DNA of 64,000 bases from SG8-41 sp963802355. GTDB taxonomy: Bacteria; Pseudomonadota; Gammaproteobacteria; Burkholderiales; SG8-41. Below, one piece after another: positions 27,582-36,776 of this stretch (position 1 is the stretch's first letter; each line of letters opens with the position of its first letter). Under the pieces are notes generated by a model. The model was not told where the DNA came from, ran no database searches, and was given only the letters and a program-made list of their open reading frames with translations. The position numbers and the translations under genes were made by a program. The stretch is from NCBI GenBank assembly GCA_963802355.1, contig CAWDIV010000016.1, positions 186,001 to 250,000 of the forward strand, read 5' to 3'.

Positions 27582-28737
27582 ATGGATCAGAAAACCCAGT
27601 CCCATCCTTATGCCACCAGCGGGGAGAACGAACGCAAGGTCCTGCAGCGCGATCCGAACCCGCACATCTTCCGGTCGATCGCGCTCCGGTCCGTCACGGC
27701 GCGCAATCGCATAGTGGTGTCGCCGATGTGCCAGTATTCCTCAACGGACGGCGCTCCGAACGACTGGCATTTCCAGCATCTTGGCGCACGCGCCGCGGGC
27801 GGGGCGGGCATCGTGTTCGCGGAAATGACGAACGTTGAGCCACGCGGGCGCATCACGCATGGCTGCGCCGGCCTGTGGAACGACGAGCAGCGGGATGGCT
27901 ATGCGCGCATCGTCCGATTCGTGAAATCGCAGGGCGCCGCCGCGGGAATACAACTCGCCCATGCCGGGCGCAAGGCCTCGACAGCGCGCCCGTGGGAAGG
28001 CGGCAAGGGGCTCCCCCCGGAGCAGGGATGGCAGATCATCGCGCCTTCGCCGATCGCGTTCGCGGAGGGCCATGCCGTGCCCCAGGAAATGGACGAGAAG
28101 ACGATATCCAGCACGGTATCGCTGTTCGCAGCGTCCGCGCGCCGCGCGCGCGAGGCTGGCTTCGATCTCATCGAGCTCCACGGCGCGCACGGTTATCTCA
28201 TCTCCTCGTTCCTGTCGCCAATCACGAACCGCCGCGGGGACCGTTATGGCGGCAGCTTCGAGAATCGCGTGCGTTTTCTGCTGGAAGTCGTTGACGCTGT
28301 GCGCTCCGAATGGCCGGATGACAAACCATTGTTCGTGCGCATATCTTGCGTCGACTGGATGGAGGGCGGCTGGGACCTGGAGGCGAGCATCAAGCTCGCG
28401 CAACTCTTGAAAGGCGGGCGGCAAAGTGGATCTCGTCGATTGCTCGAGCGGCGGGGTAGATCCGCGCCAGAAGGTCAATATATATCCCGGCTACCAGGTG
28501 CCTTTCGCGGCGGCGGTCCGCAGCCGGGGCGGCATTGCAACCGGCGCGGTGGGCATGATCTCCGGTGCCGACATGGCGGAGCAGATCGTGGCGAGCGGAC
28601 AGGCGGACCTCGTCGTCATGGCGCGCGCATTCCTCAACGATCCGTACTGGCCGCTCCACGCGGCGAAAGTGTTGAAAGCGAAGGTTCCGTGGCCGCCGGA
28701 GTACCAGCGGGGGGACATATTCTGGGCTGAGGGATGA
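27582..28737 (+). CDS. Old Yellow Enzyme family NADH:flavin oxidoreductase (YqjM-like, one frameshift)
   Basis: FMN-dependent ene-reductase. ATG at 27582 (MDQKTQSHPYATSGENERKV) follows a 40-residue shadow frame. Landmarks are VVSPMCQYSSTDGAPNDWHF (the YqjM-type cysteine), GIQLAHAGRKASTARPW (active-site histidine pair region), ELHGAHGYLISSFLSPITN, and RRGDRYGGSFENRVRF. A shift near 28415 joins LAQLLK to GGKVDLVDCSSGGVDPRQ, then GGIATGAVGMISGADMAE (FMN-phosphate loop) and LVVMARAFLNDPYW. About 385 residues. It would reduce an activated double bond, which suits a neighbourhood of unsaturated-acid enzymes; the substrate is unproven. Confidence 0.88.
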
Positions 28738-28764
28738 GGGCTGAGGGATGAAGGATGAGGGATT
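28726..28764. repeat. Heptad array (GAGGGAT / GAAGGAT)
   Basis: Four to five GATGAGG-type heptads start at the stop of the OYE gene and run to the Bug 10 leader region. Confidence 0.75.
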
Positions 28765-28804
28765 TACCCGCCGAGGAGATCCCCACAAAAAAGGGAGGAG
28801 AGCC

Positions 28805-29773
28805 ATGAAGACATTATTGCTCGCTGTTGCTGGCGCACTTTCGCTGACAGTAATCGGTGAGGGGCAGTCGCAGAAGTATCCGACCAAGCCGGTGCGCATA
28901 ATCATACCGTTCACTGCCGGGAGCCAGACCGACGTCCTCGCGCGCGTGATCGGCGCGAAATTGGCCGAGACCTCGGGCCACCAGGTCGTGTCCGACAACC
29001 GCCCGGGCGCCGGCGGCATCGTGGCCGGCAACATCGTCGCCGGCGCCAACCCGGACGGGCAGACGCTCCTGCTGACCTCGATCGCGTATGCCGTGAGCGC
29101 CGCCCTCTACACCAAAATGCCGTACGATCCCCTGAAGGATATCGTCGGCGTCGGCCAGATCGCAAGCACCCCGCTGATCCTGGTGGTCAACCCGAGCATC
29201 GGCGTCAAGTCGGTGAAGGACCTGATCGCGCTCGCGAAGCAGAAGCCGGGCGCGCTGCTATTCGGCTCGGCCGGGATCGGCAGCGGCACCCACATGGGCG
29301 GCGAGCTGTTCAAGTTCGCGGCGGGAATCGACGTCGTGCACATTCCCTACCGCGAGTACCCCGGAAGCCCTGGTCGACACCGCGGCGGGGCGCGTTCAGG
29401 TACCTGGCTCTCCCCCACGGGCCCGGCGGTGGCGTTCGTCAAGGATGGCCGCGTGCTGGCCCTAGGAGTGACCACCGCGAAGCGCTCTCCCGCGTTTCCG
29501 GACGTGCCGACCATCGCGGAATCCGGATTGCCCGGGTTCGATTACGACACGTGGTATGGCGTTCTCGTGCCGGGCGGCACGCCGCGCGCCACCATCGCGC
29601 AGATCAACAAGGCCGTTTCCGGCGTCGTCAATCTCCCGGATCTCAAGGAGAAGATGCTGGTGCAGGGCGTGGCGCTCATATCGAGCTCGGCGGAGCAATT
29701 CAACAAGCTCGTGGCCGAGGACGTCGGCAAGCTCAGGAAGGTCGTCAAGGCGGCGGGCATCAAGGTTGACTAG
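28805..29773 (+). CDS. Bug/TctC-family periplasmic binding protein 10
   Basis: 322 residues. ATG at 28805 after AGGAGAG gives MKTLLLAVAGALSLTVIGEG. The mature protein has YPTKPVRIIIPFTAGSQTDV (Q in place of the usual T or A before the Asp), SDNRPGAGGIVAGNIVAGAN and a VVKAAGIKVD tail. Between 29350 and 29400 the local sequence REYPGSPGRHRGGARSGTW is out of register; two compensating indels would restore a normal PEALVDTAAGRVQ-like stretch. Closest to the Bug 6 type (SVKDLIALAKQKPG). It probably forms one transcript with Bug 11 and Bug 12. Confidence 0.85.
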   Translation: MKTLLLAVAGALSLTVIGEGQSQKYPTKPVRIIIPFTAGSQTDVLARVIGAKLAETSGHQVVSDNRPGAGGIVAGNIVAGANPDGQTLLLTSIAYAVSAALYTKMPYDPLKDIVGVGQIASTPLILVVNPSIGVKSVKDLIALAKQKPGALLFGSAGIGSGTHMGGELFKFAAGIDVVHIPYREYPGSPGRHRGGARSGTWLSPTGPAVAFVKDGRVLALGVTTAKRSPAFPDVPTIAESGLPGFDYDTWYGVLVPGGTPRATIAQINKAVSGVVNLPDLKEKMLVQGVALISSSAEQFNKLVAEDVGKLRKVVKAAGIKVD

Positions 29774-29797
29774 GGAGTGACGAGCGACGGGGTGACG

Positions 29798-30775
29798 ATG
29801 AAATTTTATCGCATGCTGGCTGCATCAGCGCTGCTGTGCTTGGGAGCCGTAGCACACGCCCAGGGCTGGTCCCCGCAAAGAAACGTGGAGATTATCGTCC
29901 CCAGCGCGCCGGGAGGCACCAACGACAAGCTCGCCCGCGCGGTCGAGCGCACTCTCATTACCGGGAAGCTCGTGAATTCGACGGTATCCATCGTGCACAG
30001 GGCGGGCGCCGGCAACCAGATTGCCGCCGTCTATCTCGGCCAGCACCCGGGAGACCCGCACTACCTGATGATCGGCACGCCGACGCTGCTCGGTGGCCAT
30101 ATCACGGGCTCGAGCAAATTGAGCCACGCGGACTTCACGCCGATCGCTTCGATTTTCAACGACTACATGGTGTTTGCCGTCAATACCGCCTCGCCGGTAA
30201 AAACCGGCAAGGACCTCATCGTCAGGATGCGCACGGAGGCCCAGGCGATGCCGCTGGGGTTTTCATCGGCGCTCGGCAATCACCATCACATCGCAGCGGG
30301 GCTCTTCATGAAGGGCATCGGCGCCCCTGTTCGCGACCTCAAACCGGTGGTGTTCAAAGGCTCGGCCGAGGCCATCATCGCAGTGCTCGGCGGCCACATC
30401 GAACTGGTTTCCACCGGCGCCATCAATGCCGCGCCCCACGTTGCCGCGGGCAAGTTGCGGGCCGTGGGAATCTCCTCGGTCCAGCGCTTGCCGGGAGCGA
30501 TGGCGGGCGTTCCGACGTGGAAGGAGCAGGGTGTGGATCTCGTGTACGGGAGCTGGCGCAACATCATCGGGCCCAAAGGACTCGCTTCCGAGCACGTCGC
30601 CTATTGGGAAAGCGCCCTGCGCAAGGTCACCGAGACAGCGGAATGGAAGGCGGAGCTCGAGCGTAACTACTGGTCGGATTACTACTTGACTGGCCCGGCG
30701 CTCGCCAAGAGCCTCGACAAGGAGCACGCGGATATGAAAGCGGTGCTGGTCGAGCTGGGGCTTGCCAGGCAATGA
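29798..30775 (+). CDS. Bug/TctC-family periplasmic binding protein 11
   Basis: 325 residues, intact. Start MKFYRMLAASALLCLGAVAH at 29798. The ligand loop is VEIIVPSAPGGTNDKLARAV, so it belongs to the N-D-K subgroup with Bug 13 and Bug 14 of the amidase cassettes. It shares with them HITGSSKLSHADFTPIA and AYWESALRKV-type stretches and a QxxLxxLGLAR ending. The start lies 24 bases after the stop of Bug 10. Confidence 0.9.
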   Translation: MKFYRMLAASALLCLGAVAHAQGWSPQRNVEIIVPSAPGGTNDKLARAVERTLITGKLVNSTVSIVHRAGAGNQIAAVYLGQHPGDPHYLMIGTPTLLGGHITGSSKLSHADFTPIASIFNDYMVFAVNTASPVKTGKDLIVRMRTEAQAMPLGFSSALGNHHHIAAGLFMKGIGAPVRDLKPVVFKGSAEAIIAVLGGHIELVSTGAINAAPHVAAGKLRAVGISSVQRLPGAMAGVPTWKEQGVDLVYGSWRNIIGPKGLASEHVAYWESALRKVTETAEWKAELERNYWSDYYLTGPALAKSLDKEHADMKAVLVELGLARQ

Positions 30776-30855
30776 TCGGTGAGAACTGCGCGACTGGTAT
30801 ACCCCGGCAACCAAGTCAGGCGTCGCACGAGGCAGGCCGGAGGGGAGAGAAAACC

Positions 30856-31818
30856 ATGGCAAGGCGCCCAAGCGGATGGATACTCCTGTTATTTCTTTGC
30901 GTGCACGTCGCGGCAGCGGCTCAGTACCCGGAGCGGCCGATCCGCTTTATCGTGCCCTCCGCTCCTGGCGGTGCGCCCGACATCAACGCCCGGTTGCTCG
31001 CTTTTGAGCTGGTGAAGCAGATGGGGCAGCAGATCGTGATCGACAACCGGCCGGGGGCGGCCGGCAGCATAGGCACGGAGATGGTCGTGAGAGCGGTTCC
31101 CGACGGCTACACCATCGGCTATGGAACGGTGCCGGCGCTGGCGATCAACCAGTCCATGTACGCCAAGCTGCCGCACGACCCGGAGAAGGACTTGCGCAAG
31201 GTGGCGCAACTCGGCTATCAGCCGAACCTGCTGGCGGTCGCGCCTTCGCTGCCGGTCAAATCGGTGAAAGAACTGATCGCTTACGCGAAGAGCAGCCCCG
31301 GCAAACTGTCGTACGGCTCCAGCGGCAACGGCACAACGCTGCACCTTGGCATGGAGTTGTTCAAGCTCATGACGGCCACGCAGATGGTGCACGTGCCGTA
31401 CAAGGCGGCGCAGCAGGCGACCGCCGAGATGATCGCCGGGCAGGTGCACCTGATGTTCGACAACTTCAATTCGATTTTCCCGCACGTCAAGGCCGGCAGG
31501 GTGCGCGGGCTGGGTGTGACCACCTTGCAGCGCTCGCCCGCTCTTCCTGACTTGCCTACGCTCGATGAGGCGGGCGTCTCCGGCTTCGAACTGACCGTCT
31601 GGGGCGGCGTGGTGGTGCCCGCCGGCGTGCCGAAACCGATAGTCGCGAAGCTCAATGCGGAGATCAACAAGGCGCTCGCAGCGCCGGTGCTGAAGGAAAA
31701 GTTTCCCGCGATGGGTTACACAATTGTGGGCGGTACCCGGAGCAGTTCGAGGCGTTCGTGAAAAAGAAGCCACAAATGGGCCGACGTCATCAAGCGCTCG
31801 GGCGCGAAGGTTGAGTAA
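30856..31818 (+). CDS. Bug/TctC-family periplasmic binding protein 12 (frameshift near the end)
   Basis: ATG at 30856 after GGGGAG gives MARRPSGWILLLFLCVHVAA. Mature landmarks are YPERPIRFIVPSAPGGAPDI, IDNRPGAAGSIGTEMVVRAV, MVHVPYKAAQQATAEMIAGQ and GFELTVWGGVVVPAGVPKPI. Shifts near 31735 and 31772 are needed to read PEQFEAFVKK and then WADVIKRSGAKVE with TAA at 31816-31818. About 320 residues. The period-14 array and IS region begin 18 bases downstream. Confidence 0.85.
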
Positions 31819-31836
31819 TGGCTCCTGGCCGGTACG

Positions 31837-31864
31837 GCGTTCCAGATACTGCGTCTCAGATAGG
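31837..31864. repeat. Period-14 array left of the IS (GCGTCTCAGATAGG)
   Basis: Two 14-base units, GCGTTCCAGATACT and GCGTCTCAGATAGG. The same unit is found at 33379-33428 on the other side of the transposase and at 50719-50772. Confidence 0.75.
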
Positions 31865-31877
31865 AATGGTCCTGACC

Positions 31878-33255
31878 TTAACGCGTTGGCGCGGTGCGCG
31901 AGGATCGCGGCGCGAGCCACGGATCTGGGCTCGGTAAGCAAGCGATGCGGTTTCGGTCTTCGTTTGATCGCGCGGGGCTCTGCTCGCCCGGGACGCACGT
32001 GCAGCCGCAGTTGCGCCATGGCCCCCAGACGTGAGAGATCATCATGCAAATGCGGGCGCCAGCACCATGACGAAGCTGCTGGTGATAAGCGTTGAGCAGT
32101 TGCAAAGCCGCCTTGAAACTGAGCGCCCGCGCCAGCACGCCGCTGAAACTGGCTGCCTGTGCCATCACAGCGCGCACCAGAGTGTAGGCAAGCAGATGCA
32201 CGGCGACCTCCTTGCGTACCATTCGGGCGTCTTGCAGCGCAGGATGTCCATGCCGATGGCGATCTTGATCGATCGCAGATCGAGTTCGACGTGCCAGCGC
32301 TGCTGATAGAGCCAGGCCAGTTCCGCTGGAGCAACCATGCAGGATCGAGTATCGTCGTTACCAGAACGCGTCCCCGGACCCGCACCTCGCGCACCGTCAG
32401 AGCCTCGGGCATCGCGGCGTAGGTATCCCGGTCCATCCACGCCGGTCGCGGCGGACGGGGCCAACGCACGATGTGATCGCCTTGACCCAGCCGCTGGCCG
32501 CGGCGGAAGTCGAACAACCGCGCGGCGTGCTGGCGGGTAAGCAGATCGATGCCGCGCGCCTTGAGCATCGCCAGCACCCAATAGCTGCAGTAATAGCAAT
32601 CTGCCAGCAGCACATCGCCCGCTTCCAGAGAATCGAGCAGGGTTCGAAACAGCGCCTGCTCGCTGCTGCCCTCGCCTTGATAGGGCCCCATGGCCCAATC
32701 CAGGACCGCGCCGCTGCCCAAACACAGTATCCCCACCACCCGCGCCAGCGGAAAGCCCAGCCCCGGCTTCTGCTCCGATACTGCGGAAACACCTCCTGGT
32801 TCGCCGGCGTATCGGGCATCGACACCGTGGTGCCGTCGAGCAGCTTCACCGGGTGGGCGCGCCAGCGCCAGCTGTGCGGCAAGCGCTGCACCATGTGCCT
32901 GCCCACTTGGCGCTGCAACTGCACGACCAATTCCATGGGTAAGCGGCTTCGCGCCTTGCAATAGGGCCCCGTGCTCAAACTGCAGAGCCTCATGCCCCTG
33001 CCGCTACGCTCGCTCGCATGACGCGCCACTGCATCCTGGCACGCCCCATCCTGGCTCAACGCCTGTCCCATGAACAGCGCCAGCGTCCTCAGCGGCGGAT
33101 AGATCCGATCGCGATACTCGCCGGCGTATTGCTGCACCGCCTGCTCCAACTCCCCGGCGCTCAACACATTGCATAGCTCGATCCCCGAACCCTGCACAAA
33201 TTGCTGGCGCAAGCGCCGGGCCTCATCAAGCAGACTTTTTTTGGTATCTCTCCAT
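31878..33255 (-). mobile_element. IS4-family transposase (frameshifted)
   Basis: DDE transposase. Parts in order are MERYQKKS then LLDEARRLRQQFVQGSG across a seven-A run (33236-33242), LFMGQALSQDGACQDAVARH, VKLLDGTTVSMPDTPANQEV (first Asp), DVLLADCYYCSYWVLAMLKA (second Asp), and WLYQQRWHVELDLRSIKIAI, which fits the IS4 signature Y-2-R-3-E-6-K. The C-terminal block EPRAIKRRPKPHRLLTEPRS is also typical of IS4. Frame changes are near 33238, 32750, 32310 and 32225. Clear terminal inverted repeats were not found. Period-14 arrays in direct orientation stand on both sides. It is probably inactive as read. Confidence 0.8.
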
Positions 33256-33378
33256 CAGGGCTGATCCTCCATGGTTATCTATCGTGATTTCAGACACCAC
33301 AATAGTACCCGCGGCAGGCTCTCAGCCCGCTTACTTTCTTCTACCAGTCAAACACTTGTCGCTAAAGGTAGCGACATT

Positions 33379-33428
33379 CGTCTCAGATAGAGCGTCTCAG
33401 ATAAGGCGTCGCAGATACTGCGTGACAG
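33379..33428. repeat. Period-14 array right of the IS
   Basis: Three to four 14-base units, CGTCTCAGATAGAG, CGTCTCAGATAAGG and CGTCGCAGATACTG, in direct orientation with the array at 31837-31864. Confidence 0.8.
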
Positions 33429-33458
33429 TAACGCTTCTCTGGGGACCGCTTTCTCTCA

Positions 33459-33572
33459 TCATTGCCTTTCCTTGGCAATCTCCTTCGCCGTCGCTTTCAA
33501 TAACTCGATGAACCGCCGGGCGGCGGGAGAGAGATAGGCGTCTTTTCGATAGCGCACGCCGAGCGGGGTTGT
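33459..33572 (-). pseudogene. LysR regulator C-terminal remnant
   Basis: On the minus strand this reads PTTPLGVRYRKDAYLSPAAR followed by RFIELLKATAKEIAKERQ and a TGA at 33459-33461. This is the C-terminal end of a LysR protein, very like LysR 2 (YRKDAYLSPSTRRFIEILKS). Everything upstream is missing and the TPR-like gene begins 60 bases away. It is a truncated leftover next to an insertion sequence. Confidence 0.75.
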
Positions 33573-33632
33573 GGGAGACGTGATGGAGTGTCAACATCGT
33601 TATCCGATCGCCCGTCCAAGAAAGAGGCTGTC

Positions 33633-35208
33633 ATGAATCCATGCAAATCCCTCGTCGCTATATCCACGCTCTTGTTGTTTTCGTCGGGTGTCGTGCAGGC
33701 GCATGAACCCGCTGATACGCTCGGCAAAGTGACATTCCCGACGTCGTGCGACGCAAAAGTGCAGGCCGAGTTCGAGAGCGGCGTCGCCATGCTGCATTCG
33801 GTACTGGTTCAATTACGCAGGCAAAACCTTCAGGTCGGTGCTGCAGAAAGACCCGAACTGTGTGATGGCTTACTGGGGGATAGCGCTCGATCTGCTCGGC
33901 AACTCGCTGTCGTCCCCGCCGCAGCCGAAAGATGCACAAGCGGCTTGGGCGGCACTGGAACAGGCGCGCGCTATCGGGGCGAAAACGGCGCGCGAGCGCG
34001 ATTGGATCGAGGCGGTAAGCGCCTATTACCGTGATCACGACAAGGTGCCGGTCGATACCCGCCTCGCCGCCTACAACAAGGCGATGGAGCAATTGACGCA
34101 GCGTTACCCCGACGACTACGAAGCGCAGGTGTTCTACGCGCTGACACTGCAGGCATCCGCGTCGAAGACCGACGTCACCTACGCCGCGCAGATCAAATCT
34201 GCGGCCATTCTGGAGAAGCTGTACAAGCAGAACCCGCAGCATCCCGGCGTGTCGCATTTCCTGATCCATGCCTATGACTATCCGCCGCTGGCAGAGAAGG
34301 GCATTGCGGCCGCGCGGCGCTATGCGGCCATCGCGCCGGCGGTGCCGCACGCCCGGCATATGCCTTCACATATCTACTCGATGGTCGGGCTGTGGGAAGA
34401 CTCCATCAAGTCGAACCTGTCGGCGCTGGAGATTCAGCCTGACTACATTCATGCCTATGATTTTTCGGTTTATGCAGCATTGCAACTCGCGCAGGATGCC
34501 AAAGCCAGAGAGATGATCGAAAAAGCGATCAACACGCCGCGTCGAGGAGATCGCCCTATCGGACTTGGCGACTTCACTGCACGCGCAGCAATGCCCGCGC
34601 GGTATGTGATTGAGCGCGGGGATTGGGCCGGCGCTGCCGCGCTGCCGGTGACTTCCACCCGTTATCCACAGGCCGACTCCCTTACTCGGTTCTCGCGCGG
34701 TCTCGGCATGGCGCGCAGTGGCGATGCCGGCGGCGCCAAGCGCGAGATCGAAGCAATGGAGACGCTGCGCGGCGCGCTGCAGAAATCCGATCAGTCCTAC
34801 TGGGCGAGCCGCACGGAAGAGCAGATGCTGGCCGTTGCCGCGTGGATCGCACTTGCGGAGGGCAACCGCGCACAGGCAGAAAAGCTGATGCGCGCCGCTG
34901 CAGATAGCGAAGACGGCAGTGTCAAGCATGTGACGATGGAGAACCGTCTGTATCCGCTGCGTGAGCTGCTGGGTGATCTGCTGCTTGAAATGGGGCAAGC
35001 CGCTCTCGCGTTGTCGGAGTTCGAGGCTGCCAATAAGGCCTACCCCAACCGCTATCGCGGCATCTACGGCGCCGCGCGCGCCGCGGACGCTGCCGGCGAC
35101 CGTCAAAAAGCCAAGGAGTACTTCGCGAGGTTCGTCGATCTGTCGAAAAACGCCGACACGGGACGGCCCGAACTCGCGCGCGCGAAGGCGTACCTCGCAC
35201 AGCGTTGA
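33633..35208 (+). CDS. Exported tetratricopeptide-like protein (one frameshift)
   Basis: ATG at 33633 starts a signal peptide, MNPCKSLVAISTLLLFSSGV, with cleavage near QAHEPADTLG. After one shift near 33808 the protein continues YAGKTFRSVLQKDPNCVMAY. Helical repeats of the TPR type follow: AYWGIALDLLGN, AEAQVFYALTLQA-like, HFLIHAYDYPPLAEKGIAAA, ARHMPSHIYSMVGLWEDSIK, YDFSVYAALQLAQDAKAREM and a last pair, LALSEFEAANKAYPNRYRGI. The MPSHI-x-x-x-G motif recurs in related uncharacterised proteins. About 525 residues, probably periplasmic, binding partners or peptides by helical repeats; function unknown. Confidence 0.8.
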
Positions 35209-35261
35209 CATCGCAAGAACGACGAGTCTAGGGCGGTGAGCGCTGCGGCGGACTCAAATTC

Positions 35262-35298
35262 CGTCACCCGTCAGTCGTCAGCCGTCAGCCGTCACGCC
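35262..35298. repeat. Heptad array (CGTCAGC)
   Basis: Five CGTCAGC/CGTCACC heptads lie in the spacer between the convergent TPR-like and DUF2007 genes. Confidence 0.75.
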
Positions 35299-35613
35299 TT
35301 AAGGCCTTGCCGCTCCGCACTTCCAGCATGCCGTGAACTGGCCTTCCAGGCGTTCCCCGCAGGCTGGGCAGGTCCAGGCTGCGCCCCGATATTCACGCGC
35401 GAGATCGCCCTTTAGAAACGATACGAGCAGGGCGTGCGCCCGCTCGTACTGCGCATCATCGGTAATCCACACGGCGCACACGTCCACCGGCAGCTCGCCC
35501 CAGCCGCTGGTGAGAAACTCGCCTCGTACTACGGCGGCGACCCCGTTCGACTCGAGAAAGCCCTTCACGAGGTGCGCTTCGGGGGCGTGCTTTGCGACGT
35601 GGACCTGTTTCAT
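35299..35613 (-). CDS. DUF2007 domain protein with C-terminal zinc ribbon
   Basis: 104 residues, intact. The N-terminal DUF2007 domain has VHVAKHAPEAHLVKGFLESN and WGELPVDVCAVWITDDAQYE, a signal-transducing-like fold related to P-II. The C-terminus is a CPACGE ... CWKCGA zinc ribbon (two C-x2-C pairs about 12 residues apart). Function is unknown in bacteria. It lies upstream, on the same strand, of a hairpin-forming repeat that separates it from the ABC importer cluster. Confidence 0.8.
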   Translation of the reverse strand: MKQVHVAKHAPEAHLVKGFLESNGVAAVVRGEFLTSGWGELPVDVCAVWITDDAQYERAHALLVSFLKGDLAREYRGAAWTCPACGERLEGQFTACWKCGAARP

Positions 35614-35615
35614 CA

Positions 35616-35706
35616 GGGCAGTGAGCGGTGGGCAGTAAGCGGTGAGCGGGGCATTCCACTTCGCAGGTTCTTTACTGCTCCCTGCTCACTGCTTACCGCT
35701 CACGGC
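35616..35706. repeat. Inverted pair of GTGAGCG/GCAGTAA heptad arrays
   Basis: Left arm 35616-35651 (GCAGTGAGCGGTGGGCAGTA) and right arm 35675-35706 (GCTCACTGCTTACCGCTCAC) are complementary. The right arm overlaps the 3' end of the ATPase gene and encodes its last residues, AVSGKQ, and stop. Confidence 0.8.
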
Positions 35707-36696
35707 TTGTTTGCTGTGCCCCGAGCCGGGGATGACCATGTGGCAGGCGGCTGAATGTTGCGGTATCAATTCGTGCAGGCGCGGCTCCACCCGCTCGCAC
35801 ACCGCTTCGGCGTAAGCGCAGCGCGTGCGGAAGCGGCAGCCGGAAGGCGGATTGATCGGGTTCGGCGGGTCACCGCTGATGGGTGGTTGCTCGATCTTGA
35901 AGTCGGGATTCATCGAAGGCCGCGAGGCGAGTAGCGCCTGAGTGTAAGGATGCTGCGGCCGGTGATAGAGCTCATCGACCGGACCGTACTCCATCACCTT
36001 GCCGAGGTACATCACCAGCACGCGGTCGCTCACGTACTGCACGACATTCAAGTCGTGCGAGATGAAGAGATACGTGAGCCGGAGGTCCTTCTTCAGATCC
36101 ATCAACAAGTTCAGCACCTGTGCCTCGATGGACTTGTCGAGGGCGGACACCGGCTCATCGAGGATCACGAGCCGCGGCTCGAGCGCCAGCGCGCGCGCGA
36201 AGTTGACCCGCTGGCGCTGGCCCCCCGAGAGCTGATGCGGGTAGCGCGGCCCGAACTGGTCGGGATCGAGCTTGACGAGTTGGAGCAGCTCGCGCGCCTT
36301 TGCCCGCGCCTTGTCCCTCGGCACGCCGTGCGTGCGCGGACCGAAAGCGATGGTGTCGGCGACGCTCAACCGCGGATTGAGGGAGGCGTAGGAATCCTGG
36401 AACACCATCTGCATATTGCGCCGGAGCTCACGCAGACTCAGGCCGTCCCCGGTGAGTACCGGTCTTCCAGCGAAATCCACTTTGCCGGCATCCGGTGCAA
36501 TGAGACGCATCAGCAGCCGCGCCGTGGTGGATTTACCGCATCCCGATTCGCCGACGATACCGAGCGTCTCGCCCTCCGTGATGGCGAAGCTCACATCGTC
36601 CACCGCCTGCACCCGAAGGCTCGCCGCCCCGATCTGCTGGGCCTTCACCGGGAAGTACTTCCGCAGATTGCGCACTTCGAGCAGCGGCGCATTCAT
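35686..36696 (-). CDS. Peptide/nickel-type ABC transporter ATPase (DppF-like)
   Basis: 336 residues, intact. Walker A GESGCGKSTTARLLMRL, Q-loop VFQDSYASLNPRLSV, signature HQLSGGQRQRVNFARALALE, Walker B LVILDEPVSALDKS, H-loop YLFISHDLNVVQYVSD. The C-terminal oligopeptide extension has GCRFRTRCAYAEAVCERVEP with four cysteines, the iron-sulfur-like motif known in Dpp/Opp ATPases. Start ATG 36696 (MNAPLLEVRNLRKYF). The last residues come from a repeat. It is the last gene of the importer operon on the minus strand. Confidence 0.92.
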   Translation of the reverse strand: MNAPLLEVRNLRKYFPVKAQQIGAASLRVQAVDDVSFAITEGETLGIVGESGCGKSTTARLLMRLIAPDAGKVDFAGRPVLTGDGLSLRELRRNMQMVFQDSYASLNPRLSVADTIAFGPRTHGVPRDKARAKARELLQLVKLDPDQFGPRYPHQLSGGQRQRVNFARALALEPRLVILDEPVSALDKSIEAQVLNLLMDLKKDLRLTYLFISHDLNVVQYVSDRVLVMYLGKVMEYGPVDELYHRPQHPYTQALLASRPSMNPDFKIEQPPISGDPPNPINPPSGCRFRTRCAYAEAVCERVEPRLHELIPQHSAACHMVIPGSGHSKQAVSGKQ

Positions 36697-36751
36697 CGCG
36701 CGTCGGTTCGAATCCGAGGGAATAATCTCAGCTTGAGGCGTGTTTTTTTAT

Positions 36752-36776
36752 CTCTCTCTCTCATCCTTCATCCTTC
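36752..36776. repeat. Heptad array with CT tract
   Basis: A CT tract followed by CATCCTT units at the 3' end of the permease gene; the same heptad as at 11984-12011. Confidence 0.65.

Noticed and set aside
30889..32961. 690-codon ORF on the minus strand
   Set aside because: Only the part above about 31870 is transposase; the remainder is the complement of Bug 12. It is read-through caused by frameshifts.
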